DNA of 64,000 bases, from the NCBI GenBank assembly GCA_020849295.1, contig JADLGN010000027.1, positions 62,001 to 126,000 of the forward strand, in the 5' to 3' direction. Source of the DNA: Bacteroidia bacterium (GTDB lineage: Bacteria; Bacteroidota; Bacteroidia; NS11-12g; UBA9320). Below, in pieces: positions 1 through 9,046 of this stretch. The notes beneath the pieces are model-generated. The model was not told the DNA's origin. It worked only from the letters and a program-made list of their open reading frames with translations, and ran no database searches. A program made the position numbers and the translations under genes. Position 1 is the first letter of the stretch. Each line of letters begins with the position of its first letter.

Positions 1-854
1 CATCTATGTTTCATTTATTTACACATGCTATGTTCAAAGCATTACTTTTCTTAGGGGCAGGAGCAGTAATTCATTATATTCACAGCAACGAGATGAAAGA
101 TATGGGTGGGCTAAGAAAAACTATGCCTTTTACTAATTTATGTTTTTTAGTGGCATGTCTTGCAATTGCAGGAATTCCGCCATTTTCAGGGTTTTTTAGC
201 AAAGAAGAAATACTCGCAGCAGCATGGCAATCAAATAAAACTATATTTTTTGCTGCTTTGTTTACAGCATTTCTTACAGCATTTTATATGTTCAGACTGT
301 ACTTTAAGATTTTCTGGTATATTGAGCCTCTCAAAGCAAAAGCAAAATCAGAAGGAAATTTATACATGATAATTCCTCTTTCTTTACTTGCTTTTTTATC
401 AATTTTTGCAGGATTTGTTCCTTTTAATAAAATTATCACATCTGATGGTAAAGCATTTGAATCATCATTTCATTTTACATTTTCATTGTTACCAATTGCT
501 GTAGCCGTAACAGGTATTTTGATATCATTGTATTTATTCAAATCAAAAAACAATAAGCCTGCAATAATTAGTTCTACTTTTGGTAGTTTAATAAAAACTG
601 TTAGAAATAAGTTTTACATTGATGAGTTGTATATTTTTATTACTCAAAAAGTGATTTTTTCACTTATTTCAAAGCCATCAACATGGATTGATAAAAATAT
701 AGTTGACGGTGCGGTAAATATAACAGGAAACGCTACTCAAACATTTTCTGAAAAAATAAAAAAAATACAGTCGGGTAATACTCAAAATTATGCATTTTGG
801 TATATTTCGGCTTTGATAATTCTAATTGTTATTTTCACTTATATGTATTATTGA
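1..854 (+). CDS. nuoL: NADH-quinone oxidoreductase subunit L, C-terminal part (partial)
   Basis: Membrane proton-pumping subunit of respiratory complex I. The frame is open through the left edge, so the 5' part lies outside the window; the first in-window ATG at 6 is internal. About 283 residues remain. The visible start carries the conserved NuoL core around MFHLFTHAMFKALLFLGAGA and the discontinuous-helix motif AGIPPFSGFFSKEEIL. A long region of hydrophobic segments follows, consistent with the lateral amphipathic helix and final transmembrane helix typical of NuoL. The gene is followed after one base by a small ORF and then by nuoM and nuoN on the same strand, as in a nuo operon. Family assignment is firm; the full length cannot be judged here. 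Confidence 0.95.
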   Translation, partial: SMFHLFTHAMFKALLFLGAGAVIHYIHSNEMKDMGGLRKTMPFTNLCFLVACLAIAGIPPFSGFFSKEEILAAAWQSNKTIFFAALFTAFLTAFYMFRLYFKIFWYIEPLKAKAKSEGNLYMIIPLSLLAFLSIFAGFVPFNKIITSDGKAFESSFHFTFSLLPIAVAVTGILISLYLFKSKNNKPAIISSTFGSLIKTVRNKFYIDELYIFITQKVIFSLISKPSTWIDKNIVDGAVNITGNATQTFSEKIKKIQSGNTQNYAFWYISALIILIVIFTYMYY

Positions 855-855
855 T

Positions 856-1242
856 ATGAAAAATAAAGAACTTGAAAATCGAATCAACAAAATAATTTCG
901 GATATTGAAATTGCCGAAGAAGAAATATATCGTCCTTTAGAAGATGTAGTTACTCTTTCGGTTTGTTATAAAGTTAGAAATTCAATTGCTGAAATTTTAA
1001 AACTGTTTTTGGATAGCAAAAATGTAAAATACAATAATAACAATAATCTTGAAACTCTTTTCTCACTATGCACAAGCAATGTAAAAGATTTTGACACAAT
1101 AGATATTTCAAAAGTATATTGCAAAAGTGAAAACAATACATCTTGCAACGACAAATATTGTTTAAGTTTAAATAAAGTTGCAGAGTGTATAACTATAGCC
1201 GAAAATCTGAGAGATATTATTTTAAAAAAACTAAATAAATAA
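856..1242 (+). CDS. Small HEPN-like helical protein inside the nuo operon
   Basis: A 128-residue protein of unknown function, placed one base after the nuoL stop and three bases before nuoM. The start is taken at ATG 856 rather than an in-frame codon at 826 inside nuoL. It is predicted to be mostly alpha-helical. Residues 1-55 and 100-128 resemble the helices of HEPN domains, with an Asn-rich linker (YNNNNNLE, about 59-66) between them. A cysteine cluster lies at about 89-102 (CKSENNTSCNDKYC) and could bind metal or form disulfides. The RxxxxH motif of HEPN ribonucleases is not seen. Tight packing implies co-translation with complex I subunits, so an assembly or regulatory role is possible. 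The HEPN assignment is by eye only; existence of the gene is likely. Confidence 0.7.
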   Translation: MKNKELENRINKIISDIEIAEEEIYRPLEDVVTLSVCYKVRNSIAEILKLFLDSKNVKYNNNNNLETLFSLCTSNVKDFDTIDISKVYCKSENNTSCNDKYCLSLNKVAECITIAENLRDIILKKLNK

Positions 1243-1245
1243 TTA

Positions 1246-2736
1246 ATGATAACAAATTTATCAGCATTAATAATAATACCACTTTTGTTTATATTGTTAT
1301 TGCTATTTTCAAAAGATAAACTACTAATAAAAAAAATATCACTATTTGGAGCTATTGTTCAATTAATTTATATCATTTTTATATTGATTGCATATATAAA
1401 TCAAAGCCACAAAGAGGATTTTACATTTATAAATTCATTTAGTTGGTTCAAATCATTAAATATTGATTATATAACAGGAATTGACGGAATTTCAATTTCA
1501 ATGTTACTTATGACATCAGTAGTAGTATTGGCTGGAATACTTGTTTCGTGGAAAATAGATTTTAGGGTAAAAGAGTTTTTTATATTACTATATCTTCTTA
1601 GTACTGGAGCTTATGGCTTTTTCATATCGCTTGATTTGTTTTTAATGTTTTTCTTTTTAGAACTTGCCGTAATCCCAAAATACCTATTGATAGCAATATG
1701 GGGAAGCGGTAAAAAAGAATATAGTGCCATGAAATTAGCACTTATGCTTATGACAGGTTCGGCTTTGATATTGATAGGAATTCTTATTTTATATTTCGAT
1801 ACACAACTACATACATTCAATATATTAAAATTAACAGAAACCGACATACCAGTTGAAACACAGAGAATTTCATTTCCTTTAATATTTGTTGGTTTTGGGA
1901 TTTTTACAGCATTATTTCCATTTCATACATGGGTGCCAGATGGACATTCTTCAGCACCAACAGCAGCATCAATGTTTTTAGCAGGAATTTCTATGAAATT
2001 AGGCGGATATGGTTGTCTGCGAGTTGCTGCTTTCCTAATGCCTGAAGCCACAATAGAGTATTCAAAAATTATAATATTACTTGCTGTAATAGCTATATTT
2101 TACGGTGCATTAGCCACATTAATGCAAAAAGACTTGAAATATATGAATGCATATTCATCAGTAAGTCATTGCGGATTTATTCTTTTAGGAATTGGTATGT
2201 TAAACCAAACATCTATAAATGGTGCTGTAATTCAAATGATATCGCACGGAATAATGACCGCCCTTTTCTTTGCATCAATAGGAATGATTTACGAACGTAC
2301 ACATACCCGAAAAATAGAAGAACTTGGCGGAGTCATTAAATCTATGCCTTTTATTGGAAGTGTATTTATGATAGCTGGTTTATGTTCTCTTGGATTACCC
2401 GGATTAAGTGGGTTTGTAGCCGAAATGACAATTTTTATTGGAGCATGGCAAAATGATGGAATTTTTTATCGTATATCTACAATTATTTCATGTGCTTCAA
2501 TTGTTATTACTGCCGTATATATTTTAAGAGCATCAGGAAAAGCTATTACCGGACCTGTTAAAAATTCAGAATTTTTAAAATTAAAAGATGCGACAATTGC
2601 AGAAAAAACTGCTTCAGTATTGTTAGTTGCAGTTATTTTAATAATTGGATTTACACCTTTTTTATTAATAAATCTGATAAATGACGACACATTTATCATA
2701 TCACAAAATTTTTTAAAAGTACTTTCGTCAAAATAA
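1246..2736 (+). CDS. nuoM: NADH-quinone oxidoreductase subunit M
   Basis: Antiporter-like proton-pumping subunit of complex I, 496 residues, the normal family length, with about 14 predicted transmembrane segments. Diagnostic motifs are FFLELAVIPKYLLIAIWG (the conserved membrane Glu of helix 5) and HTWVPDGHSSAPTAASMFLAG followed by the Lys-containing KLGGYG stretch. Later come NAYSSVSHCGFILLGIG and GLPGLSGFVAEMTI, all characteristic of NuoM. The ATG lies three bases after the stop of the HEPN-like gene, and nuoN starts four bases after its stop, so the genes are surely co-transcribed. Confidence 0.97.
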   Translation: MITNLSALIIIPLLFILLLLFSKDKLLIKKISLFGAIVQLIYIIFILIAYINQSHKEDFTFINSFSWFKSLNIDYITGIDGISISMLLMTSVVVLAGILVSWKIDFRVKEFFILLYLLSTGAYGFFISLDLFLMFFFLELAVIPKYLLIAIWGSGKKEYSAMKLALMLMTGSALILIGILILYFDTQLHTFNILKLTETDIPVETQRISFPLIFVGFGIFTALFPFHTWVPDGHSSAPTAASMFLAGISMKLGGYGCLRVAAFLMPEATIEYSKIIILLAVIAIFYGALATLMQKDLKYMNAYSSVSHCGFILLGIGMLNQTSINGAVIQMISHGIMTALFFASIGMIYERTHTRKIEELGGVIKSMPFIGSVFMIAGLCSLGLPGLSGFVAEMTIFIGAWQNDGIFYRISTIISCASIVITAVYILRASGKAITGPVKNSEFLKLKDATIAEKTASVLLVAVILIIGFTPFLLINLINDDTFIISQNFLKVLSSK

Positions 2737-2740
2737 AAAT

Positions 2741-4150
2741 ATGAATTTAGATTTTTTCAGATTGATGCTCCCCGAACTGTTTTTAATATTGATAATTTTT
2801 ATATTATTGATTATAAAAATTGGTGATTTTGTAAAGCAAAATACTTATCTGATTAACATTGTAAATATATTATTTGTATTAAATATCGGAGCTATTTTAT
2901 TATGTTTTAATAATGGTGAACTATTTAGCGGAATGTATATAAGCAAAAGTATTTTTTCATTTGAAAAACTCATATTGGTATGTGGTTCATTAATTATTTT
3001 TCTTCTTTCTCATCATTGGTTAAAAAATCATAAGCACCTTGCCGAGTTTTATATTCTTATAATTTCATCTTTACTTGGTATGGAATATATGATTTCTTCG
3101 GGAAATTTTTTAATGTTTTATTTAGGTCTTGAGCTTGCGTCTATTACTCTTGCGGCTTTAGTTAACTTTGATTTAGAAAAGAAAAAATCATCAGAAGCAG
3201 CAATGAAAATGATTTTGCTTTCAGCGTTTTCTTCAGGAATTATGCTTTTTGGTATATCTTTACTTTATGGAACAAGCGGAAGTCTTGATTTTGATGTATT
3301 GAAAAATTCAATTTCTGCTAATAAACTAAATATTGTAGCTTTAATTTTTGTTTTTTCAGGCTTTGCTTTTAAAATTTCGGCTGTTCCTTTTCATTTCTGG
3401 ACTGCCGATGTTTACGAAGGTGCCCCTATTTCAGTAACAGCTTTTCTTTCTGTAATTTCAAAAGCTGCTGTTGTATTTGTATTTATATCGGTTTTAAGTC
3501 CACTTTTTAATAATTTGTATTTTCTTTGGAATTATTTATTAATTGGAATAATAGCACTCACAATTACTATTGCCAATATATTTGCTATAAGACAACATAA
3601 TGTAAAGAGATTTCTTGCATTTTCATCAATTGTACAAGCAGGCTATATTTTACTTGCTATATCTGCAAATAATAGCATAGCACAATCTTCTGCAATATAT
3701 TTTATTATTATTTATCTGTTTTCAAATTTGGGGGTATTTGCTGTAGTTTCTGCCATTTCAGATTTATACAATAAAGAAGAAATGAAAGATTATCGTGGAT
3801 TATATAAAAACAATCCTATGCTAAGTTGGGCGCTGGCTTTGTCTATTTTTTCTTTAGCCGGAATCCCTCCTGCAGCTGGCTTTTTCGGGAAAATTTTCTT
3901 AATCACATCTGGAGCTTTCACTGGCAACTATGCTCTTATTGCTTTGGCTGTAATTAATTTGGTAATATCATTGTATTATTATCTGATGTTTATTAAGAAA
4001 ATTTTTATAGAGGAAAATGAATATCCAATTGAAAAGTTAAAACCGGGGTTAAATGTGTATTTGGCAATCAGTACTTGTGTATGTGGCATTTTAATAATAG
4101 GATTTATAGGTGAAATTTTTGAATTTATCACAAGATTATTTGTAAATTAA
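2741..4150 (+). CDS. nuoN: NADH-quinone oxidoreductase subunit N
   Basis: Third antiporter-like membrane subunit of complex I, 469 residues, of normal length and hydrophobic throughout. The diagnostic sequences are GLELASITLAALVNF, then KISAVPFHFWTADVYEGAP with the expected proline-rich half-helix break, then ISKAAVVFVF. C-terminally it has SLAGIPPAAGFFGKIFL. It is the last recognised nuo gene here; the canonical nuoL-M-N order is kept except for the small ORF between L and M. A 12-bp gap leads to the next small gene. Confidence 0.97.
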   Translation: MNLDFFRLMLPELFLILIIFILLIIKIGDFVKQNTYLINIVNILFVLNIGAILLCFNNGELFSGMYISKSIFSFEKLILVCGSLIIFLLSHHWLKNHKHLAEFYILIISSLLGMEYMISSGNFLMFYLGLELASITLAALVNFDLEKKKSSEAAMKMILLSAFSSGIMLFGISLLYGTSGSLDFDVLKNSISANKLNIVALIFVFSGFAFKISAVPFHFWTADVYEGAPISVTAFLSVISKAAVVFVFISVLSPLFNNLYFLWNYLLIGIIALTITIANIFAIRQHNVKRFLAFSSIVQAGYILLAISANNSIAQSSAIYFIIIYLFSNLGVFAVVSAISDLYNKEEMKDYRGLYKNNPMLSWALALSIFSLAGIPPAAGFFGKIFLITSGAFTGNYALIALAVINLVISLYYYLMFIKKIFIEENEYPIEKLKPGLNVYLAISTCVCGILIIGFIGEIFEFITRLFVN

Positions 4151-4162
4151 CATTAATAGAAT

Positions 4163-4507
4163 ATGGCATTAAATCAAAACCATTTATTTGAAGATATAGA
4201 AGAAATAAAATGTGCAATAGTAGAAAAAAACTGTTCGAAACAAAGAGTAAATTTCTTAAAATCACTGCTTGAACAAAATGGTTTTAAAGTAATTCTTAAA
4301 AATACCACACCTGCTGTAACAGATGAAAATCAATTAGAAAAACCTGTTGAAACATATACAATTGCTGTAGATAATGTAAGTTTTAATCCGATAAAGGCAG
4401 TATTCAACCGCGAACTTATTACAGAAAGCGGGAAAATTGTTTCGATAGAATATTGGAATCAGGAGAAAAAAGAACCCGATGAAGAAAAATGGTATTGGAA
4501 ACAATGA
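4163..4507 (+). CDS. Conserved-looking small soluble protein after nuoN
   Basis: A 114-residue protein, not recognised. It begins 12 bp after nuoN and is probably the last gene of the nuo transcript, since an AT-rich hairpin followed by T residues overlaps its stop. It has no signal peptide or membrane segment. The N-terminal half (about 14-50) looks like an alpha/beta unit with KCAIVEKNCSKQRVNFL and a strand FKVILKN. The C-terminal half contains YTIAVDNVSFNPIKAVFNREL and a charged, Trp-rich tail ending EEKWYWKQ. The pattern resembles small two-strand/helix proteins of unknown function, but no family can be named with confidence. Confidence 0.75.
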   Translation: MALNQNHLFEDIEEIKCAIVEKNCSKQRVNFLKSLLEQNGFKVILKNTTPAVTDENQLEKPVETYTIAVDNVSFNPIKAVFNRELITESGKIVSIEYWNQEKKEPDEEKWYWKQ

Positions 4508-4541
4508 TACTTTTCATTGTTTCGTATTAAAAAGTATTTTT
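4507..4541 (+). terminator. AT-rich hairpin terminator after the nuo operon
   Basis: Inverted repeat ATACTTTT (4507-4514) and AAAAGTAT (4530-4537), followed immediately by a short T run. The stem is weak and AT-rich, so this is tentative. Its position at the end of the last nuo-operon gene and before anmK fits a transcription end. Confidence 0.4.
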
Positions 4542-4578
4542 GCTGCACTTTTTATTAAAAATGATAATAATATAATTT

Positions 4579-5667
4579 ATGGAAATATATAATGTAATAG
4601 GTGTAATGTCAGGAACATCAATGGATGGGATAGATTTTGTTCATTGCACATTTGAAAACAAAGAAGGGAAATGGAAATATACAGTAAATGCACATGAAAC
4701 TACTGAATATGATGAAAAATGGAGGATGAGATTATCAAAACTTCGAACTCAATCAGCATATAATTTTGTAAGAACAGATAGGTATTTTGGTGAGTATATT
4801 GGCATTTTGATTAATGAATTTATTAAGAAAAAAAATTTAAAAACTGACCTGATTTCTTCACATGGTCATACAATTTTTCATCAGCCCGAAAATAATCTTA
4901 CCACACAAATAGGAGATGGAAATGCAATATCTGCAATTACAGGTATTCCGGTAGTTGCAAATTTTAGAGCAATAGACGTAATACTTGGCGGACAAGGTGC
5001 CCCGCTTGTAGGTATTGGCGATGAGTTGCTTTTTTCTGAATACGATATGTGTCTTAATCTTGGCGGATTTGCAAATATATCAGCTATTGTAGGAGGCAAA
5101 AGAATAGCCTATGATATATGTCCAGCAAATATTTTATTAAACCGCATTGCACGTGAATTTGATCTTGAATATGATGAAGATGGTAAAATAGCTGAACAAG
5201 GCAAAATAGATTACGATTTGCTGGCTGAACTAAATAAAATTGAGTATTATAAACAAGAATATCCAAAATCATTAGGAAGAGAATGGATAAATCAATTTTT
5301 TTGGAACATCGTAAGAGAATCTAAAATTGATAAGAAAGACAAAATGAAAACCCTTGTTGACCATATTTCGGGTCAGATTAGTGACAATATTGAAAAGTTA
5401 TGTAATGGAAATATTAATAATACTAAAGTGCTGATTACAGGTGGTGGAGCACACAATCCGGTACTTGTTGATTTTATAAAAAACGGAAGTGATGCCCAAA
5501 TAGTAATACCTGACCCTACAACTATAGATTTTAAAGAAGCCATTGTTTTTGCATTAATGGGTGTTTTAAGAATACAAAACAAAGTAAATGTAAAATCGAG
5601 TTTTACTGGAGCCACTGCTGACTCAATAAGTGGCTCGTTACACGGCGACTTTAGTAAATTAATTTAA
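4579..5667 (+). CDS. anmK: Anhydro-N-acetylmuramic acid kinase
   Basis: Cytoplasmic kinase of cell-wall recycling. It converts 1,6-anhydro-MurNAc to MurNAc-6-phosphate using ATP. The protein has 362 residues, the usual length. Residues 7-17 hold the ATPase/sugar-kinase motif IGVMSGTSMDG. Other family motifs are SSHGHTIFHQP, GFANISAIVGG, DICPANILLNRIAREFD and the C-terminal LITGGGAHNPVLVDFI. The 71-bp gap upstream carries a possible terminator, so it is probably expressed separately from the nuo genes. No murQ is visible nearby, so the rest of the recycling pathway must lie elsewhere. Confidence 0.95.
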   Translation: MEIYNVIGVMSGTSMDGIDFVHCTFENKEGKWKYTVNAHETTEYDEKWRMRLSKLRTQSAYNFVRTDRYFGEYIGILINEFIKKKNLKTDLISSHGHTIFHQPENNLTTQIGDGNAISAITGIPVVANFRAIDVILGGQGAPLVGIGDELLFSEYDMCLNLGGFANISAIVGGKRIAYDICPANILLNRIAREFDLEYDEDGKIAEQGKIDYDLLAELNKIEYYKQEYPKSLGREWINQFFWNIVRESKIDKKDKMKTLVDHISGQISDNIEKLCNGNINNTKVLITGGGAHNPVLVDFIKNGSDAQIVIPDPTTIDFKEAIVFALMGVLRIQNKVNVKSSFTGATADSISGSLHGDFSKLI

Positions 5668-5716
5668 ACCAAGCATTTTATCTTTAATATTTTTAAATTT
5701 ATTTCAACACTGATAA

Positions 5717-6955
5717 ATGACATCTTTATATAAAAAATTTGAAGAAAAAAGACCTGAAATTGTTTTTGAATGGAAAGACTCTGAAACAGAAGCCGAAGGC
5801 TGGATAGTAATAAATTCATTAAGAAATGGTGCGGCAGGTGGAGGTACAAGAATGAGAAAAGGACTAAACCGCAACGAGGTTGAATCTCTTGCAAAAACTA
5901 TGGAAATAAAATTTACAGTTGCCGGCCCGCCAATTGGTGGTGCAAAATCTGGTATAAATTTTGACCCAAGCGATCCGCGTAAAAAAGAAGTTTTACAAAG
6001 ATGGTACAAAGCAGCTCTTCCAATTCTAAAAAACTATTATGGCACAGGCGGAGATTTGAATGTTGACGAAGTACACGAGGTAATTCCGATAACTGCCTCA
6101 CTTGGCTTACTGCATCCACAAGAGGGAACTGTAAATGGCCATTTAACTTCATATACTTCAGAGCAAAAACTTGCCGCTATTTCAAAACTACAACAAGGTG
6201 TTTGCTTAAAAATAGAAGATGAAAGATTTACACCTGACATTACTAAAAATTATAATATTTCTGATATGATAACAGGTTGGGGAGTGGCAGAAGCTGTCCG
6301 CCATTATTATAATATATGGGGAGGTATGCTTAATGGAAAAATGGCTATAATTCAAGGATGGGGAAATGTGGCTTCATCGGCAGCATGGTATCTTAGCAAA
6401 AATGGTGTTCTTATTTGCGGCATATTAGACAAAAATGGTGGTTTAATAAATAAAAACGGATTTTGTTTTGAAGAAATAAACCATTTGTTTTTAACAAAGA
6501 AAAACAACTGCCTGAATACCCAAGACTTACTTCCTTTTGACGAAGCAAACAAACAAATATGGGATTTGGGTGCTGAAATATTTGTACCTGCCGCAGCATC
6601 AAGACTTGTTACTGCTGAACATATAAATAAGCTAATAGATGGTGGTATAGAGGTTATAAGTTGTGGAGCAAATGTACCATTTGCAGATAGCGAAATTTTT
6701 ATGGGAGATATAAGCAAACTTGCTGATGCAAATATTGCTGTAATACCTGATTTTATTGCTAATTGCGGAATGGCGAGAGTTTTTGCTTATCTAATGAAAT
6801 TAGACAGTGAAGTAAATGATACAATGATACTGAAAGATGTTTCTAATACAATAAATGGAGCTTTATTAAAACTGCATCAATTTAACCCAAAACATCACGG
6901 CTTGCTAAACAAGGCTCTTGAAATAAGTCTTACTGAAATAATGAATATAGAATAG
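5717..6955 (+). CDS. Glu/Leu/Phe/Val-type amino-acid dehydrogenase
   Basis: NAD(P)-dependent oxidative deaminase of the glutamate/leucine/phenylalanine/valine dehydrogenase superfamily, 412 residues. The N-terminal substrate domain has the glycine-rich GGGTRMRKG (41-49) and the catalytic-lysine motif GGAKSG (74-79, K77), with GGDLNVDEVH (111-120) carrying the second catalytic Asp region. The C-terminal Rossmann domain starts near 207 with GKMAIIQGWGNVASSAAW and includes VPAAASRLVTAEHINKL and PDFIANCGMARVFAYL. It is shorter than classical glutamate dehydrogenases (about 420-450), and an unusually long loop separates the two domains. The substrate amino acid cannot be read from sequence. It ends four bases before the convergent hydrolase gene. 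Confidence 0.85.
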   Translation: MTSLYKKFEEKRPEIVFEWKDSETEAEGWIVINSLRNGAAGGGTRMRKGLNRNEVESLAKTMEIKFTVAGPPIGGAKSGINFDPSDPRKKEVLQRWYKAALPILKNYYGTGGDLNVDEVHEVIPITASLGLLHPQEGTVNGHLTSYTSEQKLAAISKLQQGVCLKIEDERFTPDITKNYNISDMITGWGVAEAVRHYYNIWGGMLNGKMAIIQGWGNVASSAAWYLSKNGVLICGILDKNGGLINKNGFCFEEINHLFLTKKNNCLNTQDLLPFDEANKQIWDLGAEIFVPAAASRLVTAEHINKLIDGGIEVISCGANVPFADSEIFMGDISKLADANIAVIPDFIANCGMARVFAYLMKLDSEVNDTMILKDVSNTINGALLKLHQFNPKHHGLLNKALEISLTEIMNIE

Positions 6956-6959
6956 ATTT

Positions 6960-7700
6960 TCATTTTAGTTCCTCATTCATTTTTTCCCAATATAGCTCAT
7001 ATTTACTGAGATTATTGTGTTTCCCGTCTTCTATTGTATAAAATATTTTATTAATATTATTAATGCACTTAAAAAGCTTTTGCCCCGATTCGTAAGGCAC
7101 AACTTCATCTTTTGTGCCATGAAAAATTATTATTTTAAATTCTGTATTTTTAAGATGTAAATATGTATTAAAGTGATATTTTAACTTATTCTTAAAAAAA
7201 AACTCAGGTAAAAAATTTCCTACTAAATTATACATACTGTAATAAGGCGTTTCAAGAATTAGTTTTGAAGGTTTTACCTTAGATGCAAGCCATGATGCCA
7301 TTCCTGTACCAAGAGAACGACCATATAATACAATTTTATTTGGTTTAAAAGTGTCTTTTATGTAATTGTAAAAAAACAATGAGTCATTATAAAGTGATTT
7401 TTCGGAAAGAATACCTTTGCTTTTTCCATATCCTCTATAGTCAATTACATATACGTCATAATTATACTTTGTTAATTCAGAGGCTATTTTTCCCCATCTA
7501 TTCAAATTGTCTTTATTACCATGAAAATATAACAAAGCTCCTTTGCTGTTTTTAGAACTAAATTTTAAAAAATTTAATGAAACATCATTTTCAGGAAAAA
7601 TAAAAAACTCTTCAAATGGTGCATCAAATTTGAATTTATAATTTCTGCTAAGTACAACTGGTCTGAATATTAATTTGTCTAAAATATGTTCAATTGTCAT
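6960..7700 (-). CDS. Alpha/beta-fold hydrolase (soluble paralogue)
   Basis: A 246-residue serine hydrolase of the BAAT/dienelactone-hydrolase-like alpha/beta family. The triad is visible: nucleophile S129 in GRSLGTG, acid D198 in HGTKDEVVP and H228 in DGKHNNL. The oxyanion region is FHG at 59-61. No signal peptide is seen. It follows a longer paralogue after a 1-bp gap; the two share the same order of motifs (YRGYGKSKG vs YRGFGKSTG, GRSLG, HGTKD, GHNNL or KHNNL), so they arose by tandem duplication. The substrate is unknown. Confidence 0.85.
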   Translation of the reverse strand: MTIEHILDKLIFRPVVLSRNYKFKFDAPFEEFFIFPENDVSLNFLKFSSKNSKGALLYFHGNKDNLNRWGKIASELTKYNYDVYVIDYRGYGKSKGILSEKSLYNDSLFFYNYIKDTFKPNKIVLYGRSLGTGMASWLASKVKPSKLILETPYYSMYNLVGNFLPEFFFKNKLKYHFNTYLHLKNTEFKIIIFHGTKDEVVPYESGQKLFKCINNINKIFYTIEDGKHNNLSKYELYWEKMNEELK

Positions 7701-7701
7701 T

Positions 7702-8604
7702 TTATTTTAAAAAGCGTTTAAAAAACTTTTTCTTTTTTGGTTTCTTAAAATTTATACTGCTATTTGTTGTGTTAAAATCTTTATAGTTTTTACCACCAAT
7801 AATTTTTCCTAAAATTTCATGATACGGCTCAAAAATATGTAAATTATTATGACCACCGCCAATTATAGGGTATAATTTAGCATTTGTTGGGTTTAAATGC
7901 GAAAGTTTAATACTCGATTCAAAAGGGATTAATCTGTCTTTGGTTCCATGTATAATATGGATTGGGCATTTTACATACTTAATCCATTTGTAGGTGGGAA
8001 TTGGAAATTTTAACAAATAAGTCATTGGTAAAAAAGGGAGATATTTACTTGTAATTTTTGCAAGACTGTAATACGGAGCATCAAGTATCAGCATTCTGGG
8101 CTGGTTGGTAGAAGCTAGCTTAGTAGCAAAGCCGGAGCCGAGCGATCTTCCATAAATAATTATAAATTTTTCATCAACCTGCATTTTTATTTTATCATAT
8201 ATTATTTGTAAATCATTTTTAATTCCTTGCTGCGAACGCCTACCTGTACTTTTTCCAAATCCACGATAATCAACCATTATTACATCGTAATTATAACTTA
8301 CAAAATCTATTGCAAATTTTCCCCAACCCTTTATACTTCTACTGTTTCCTTTAAGGTACAATAATACTCCAACCGGGTTTTTAGCTTTGAACCTTAATAC
8401 AGAGAGCGTAACTCCTTCCTTTATTTCTATATTATGTTCGTCAAAATCAAGATTATTATATTGAAATTCAAATTCAGGAGATAATTTTTCGGGATGAAAA
8501 AGAAAATAATCTTGAATAAAATACACCAATATGCTTATTATAAAATATGCAATTACTACAACTGTAAAAATACTTATCAGATTATTTGAAAACCATTCAA
8601 ACAA
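7702..8604 (-). CDS. Alpha/beta-fold hydrolase, N-terminally membrane anchored
   Basis: A 300-residue paralogue of the neighbouring hydrolase. A hydrophobic helix at about 9-30 should anchor it in the inner membrane. It is followed by the hydrolase domain with S154 in GRSLGSG, D223 in HGTKDRLIP and H252 in GGGHNNL. A basic tail follows (KKPKKKKFFKRFLK). It resembles the YqkD/Bem46-like membrane-anchored hydrolases found widely in bacteria; substrate unknown. It lies 36 bp downstream of exbD on the same strand. Confidence 0.85.
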   Translation of the reverse strand: MFEWFSNNLISIFTVVVIAYFIISILVYFIQDYFLFHPEKLSPEFEFQYNNLDFDEHNIEIKEGVTLSVLRFKAKNPVGVLLYLKGNSRSIKGWGKFAIDFVSYNYDVIMVDYRGFGKSTGRRSQQGIKNDLQIIYDKIKMQVDEKFIIIYGRSLGSGFATKLASTNQPRMLILDAPYYSLAKITSKYLPFLPMTYLLKFPIPTYKWIKYVKCPIHIIHGTKDRLIPFESSIKLSHLNPTNAKLYPIIGGGHNNLHIFEPYHEILGKIIGGKNYKDFNTTNSSINFKKPKKKKFFKRFLK

Positions 8605-8640
8605 ATTAAATTTGAAATTATATTAAACAAATATAATATG

Positions 8641-9036
8641 TTATTGCTTTTGAGTTGCAATAACCATTTTAATTTGATTTTTTACACCAAGTGTCATTAC
8701 ATCTACCAAATCTTGAACACTTAATGCTGCATCGGCTCTAAGAATAATGGTTGGTTCTTCCATATCTTTTGATTTTTGGATTAACACACCTTCTATTTCA
8801 TTATAATTTACTTCTATATTATTTATAAAATAATGTTTATCTGCTGTTATTACCAATATAATTGGAGGTTTGCTTACACGCTGACTTACGGCGGTTTTAG
8901 GTAAAAATATTTTTATTACACTCGGATTAGCAAGTGTAGATATGATTAAGAAAAATAACATAAGGAAAAACATTATGTCATTTAAGGCTCCTGTTCCTAC
9001 CTCTGCTTCAAATCTTCTCTTTGTTCTTAATCTCAT
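8641..9036 (-). CDS. exbD: ExbD/TolR-family energy-transducing protein
   Basis: Small inner-membrane component of a TonB/Tol-type proton-driven motor, 131 residues. The N-terminus is basic. The single transmembrane helix (about 19-36, NDIMFFLMLFFLIISTLA) carries the conserved proton-path aspartate D20, and a periplasmic domain follows (38-131) with strands such as ITADKHYFINNIEVNYNEI. It is immediately downstream of the exbB-like gene (10-bp gap), its obligate partner. No tonB is adjacent. Some Bacteroidota encode a second ExbD here; only one is seen. Confidence 0.9.
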   Translation of the reverse strand: MRLRTKRRFEAEVGTGALNDIMFFLMLFFLIISTLANPSVIKIFLPKTAVSQRVSKPPIILVITADKHYFINNIEVNYNEIEGVLIQKSKDMEEPTIILRADAALSVQDLVDVMTLGVKNQIKMVIATQKQ

Positions 9037-9046
9037 AAAAATTGTA

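Noticed and set aside
856-1242. HEPN toxin of a toxin-antitoxin pair
   Set aside because: The RxxxxH active motif is missing, no MNT antitoxin partner is adjacent, and it lies inside the nuo operon.
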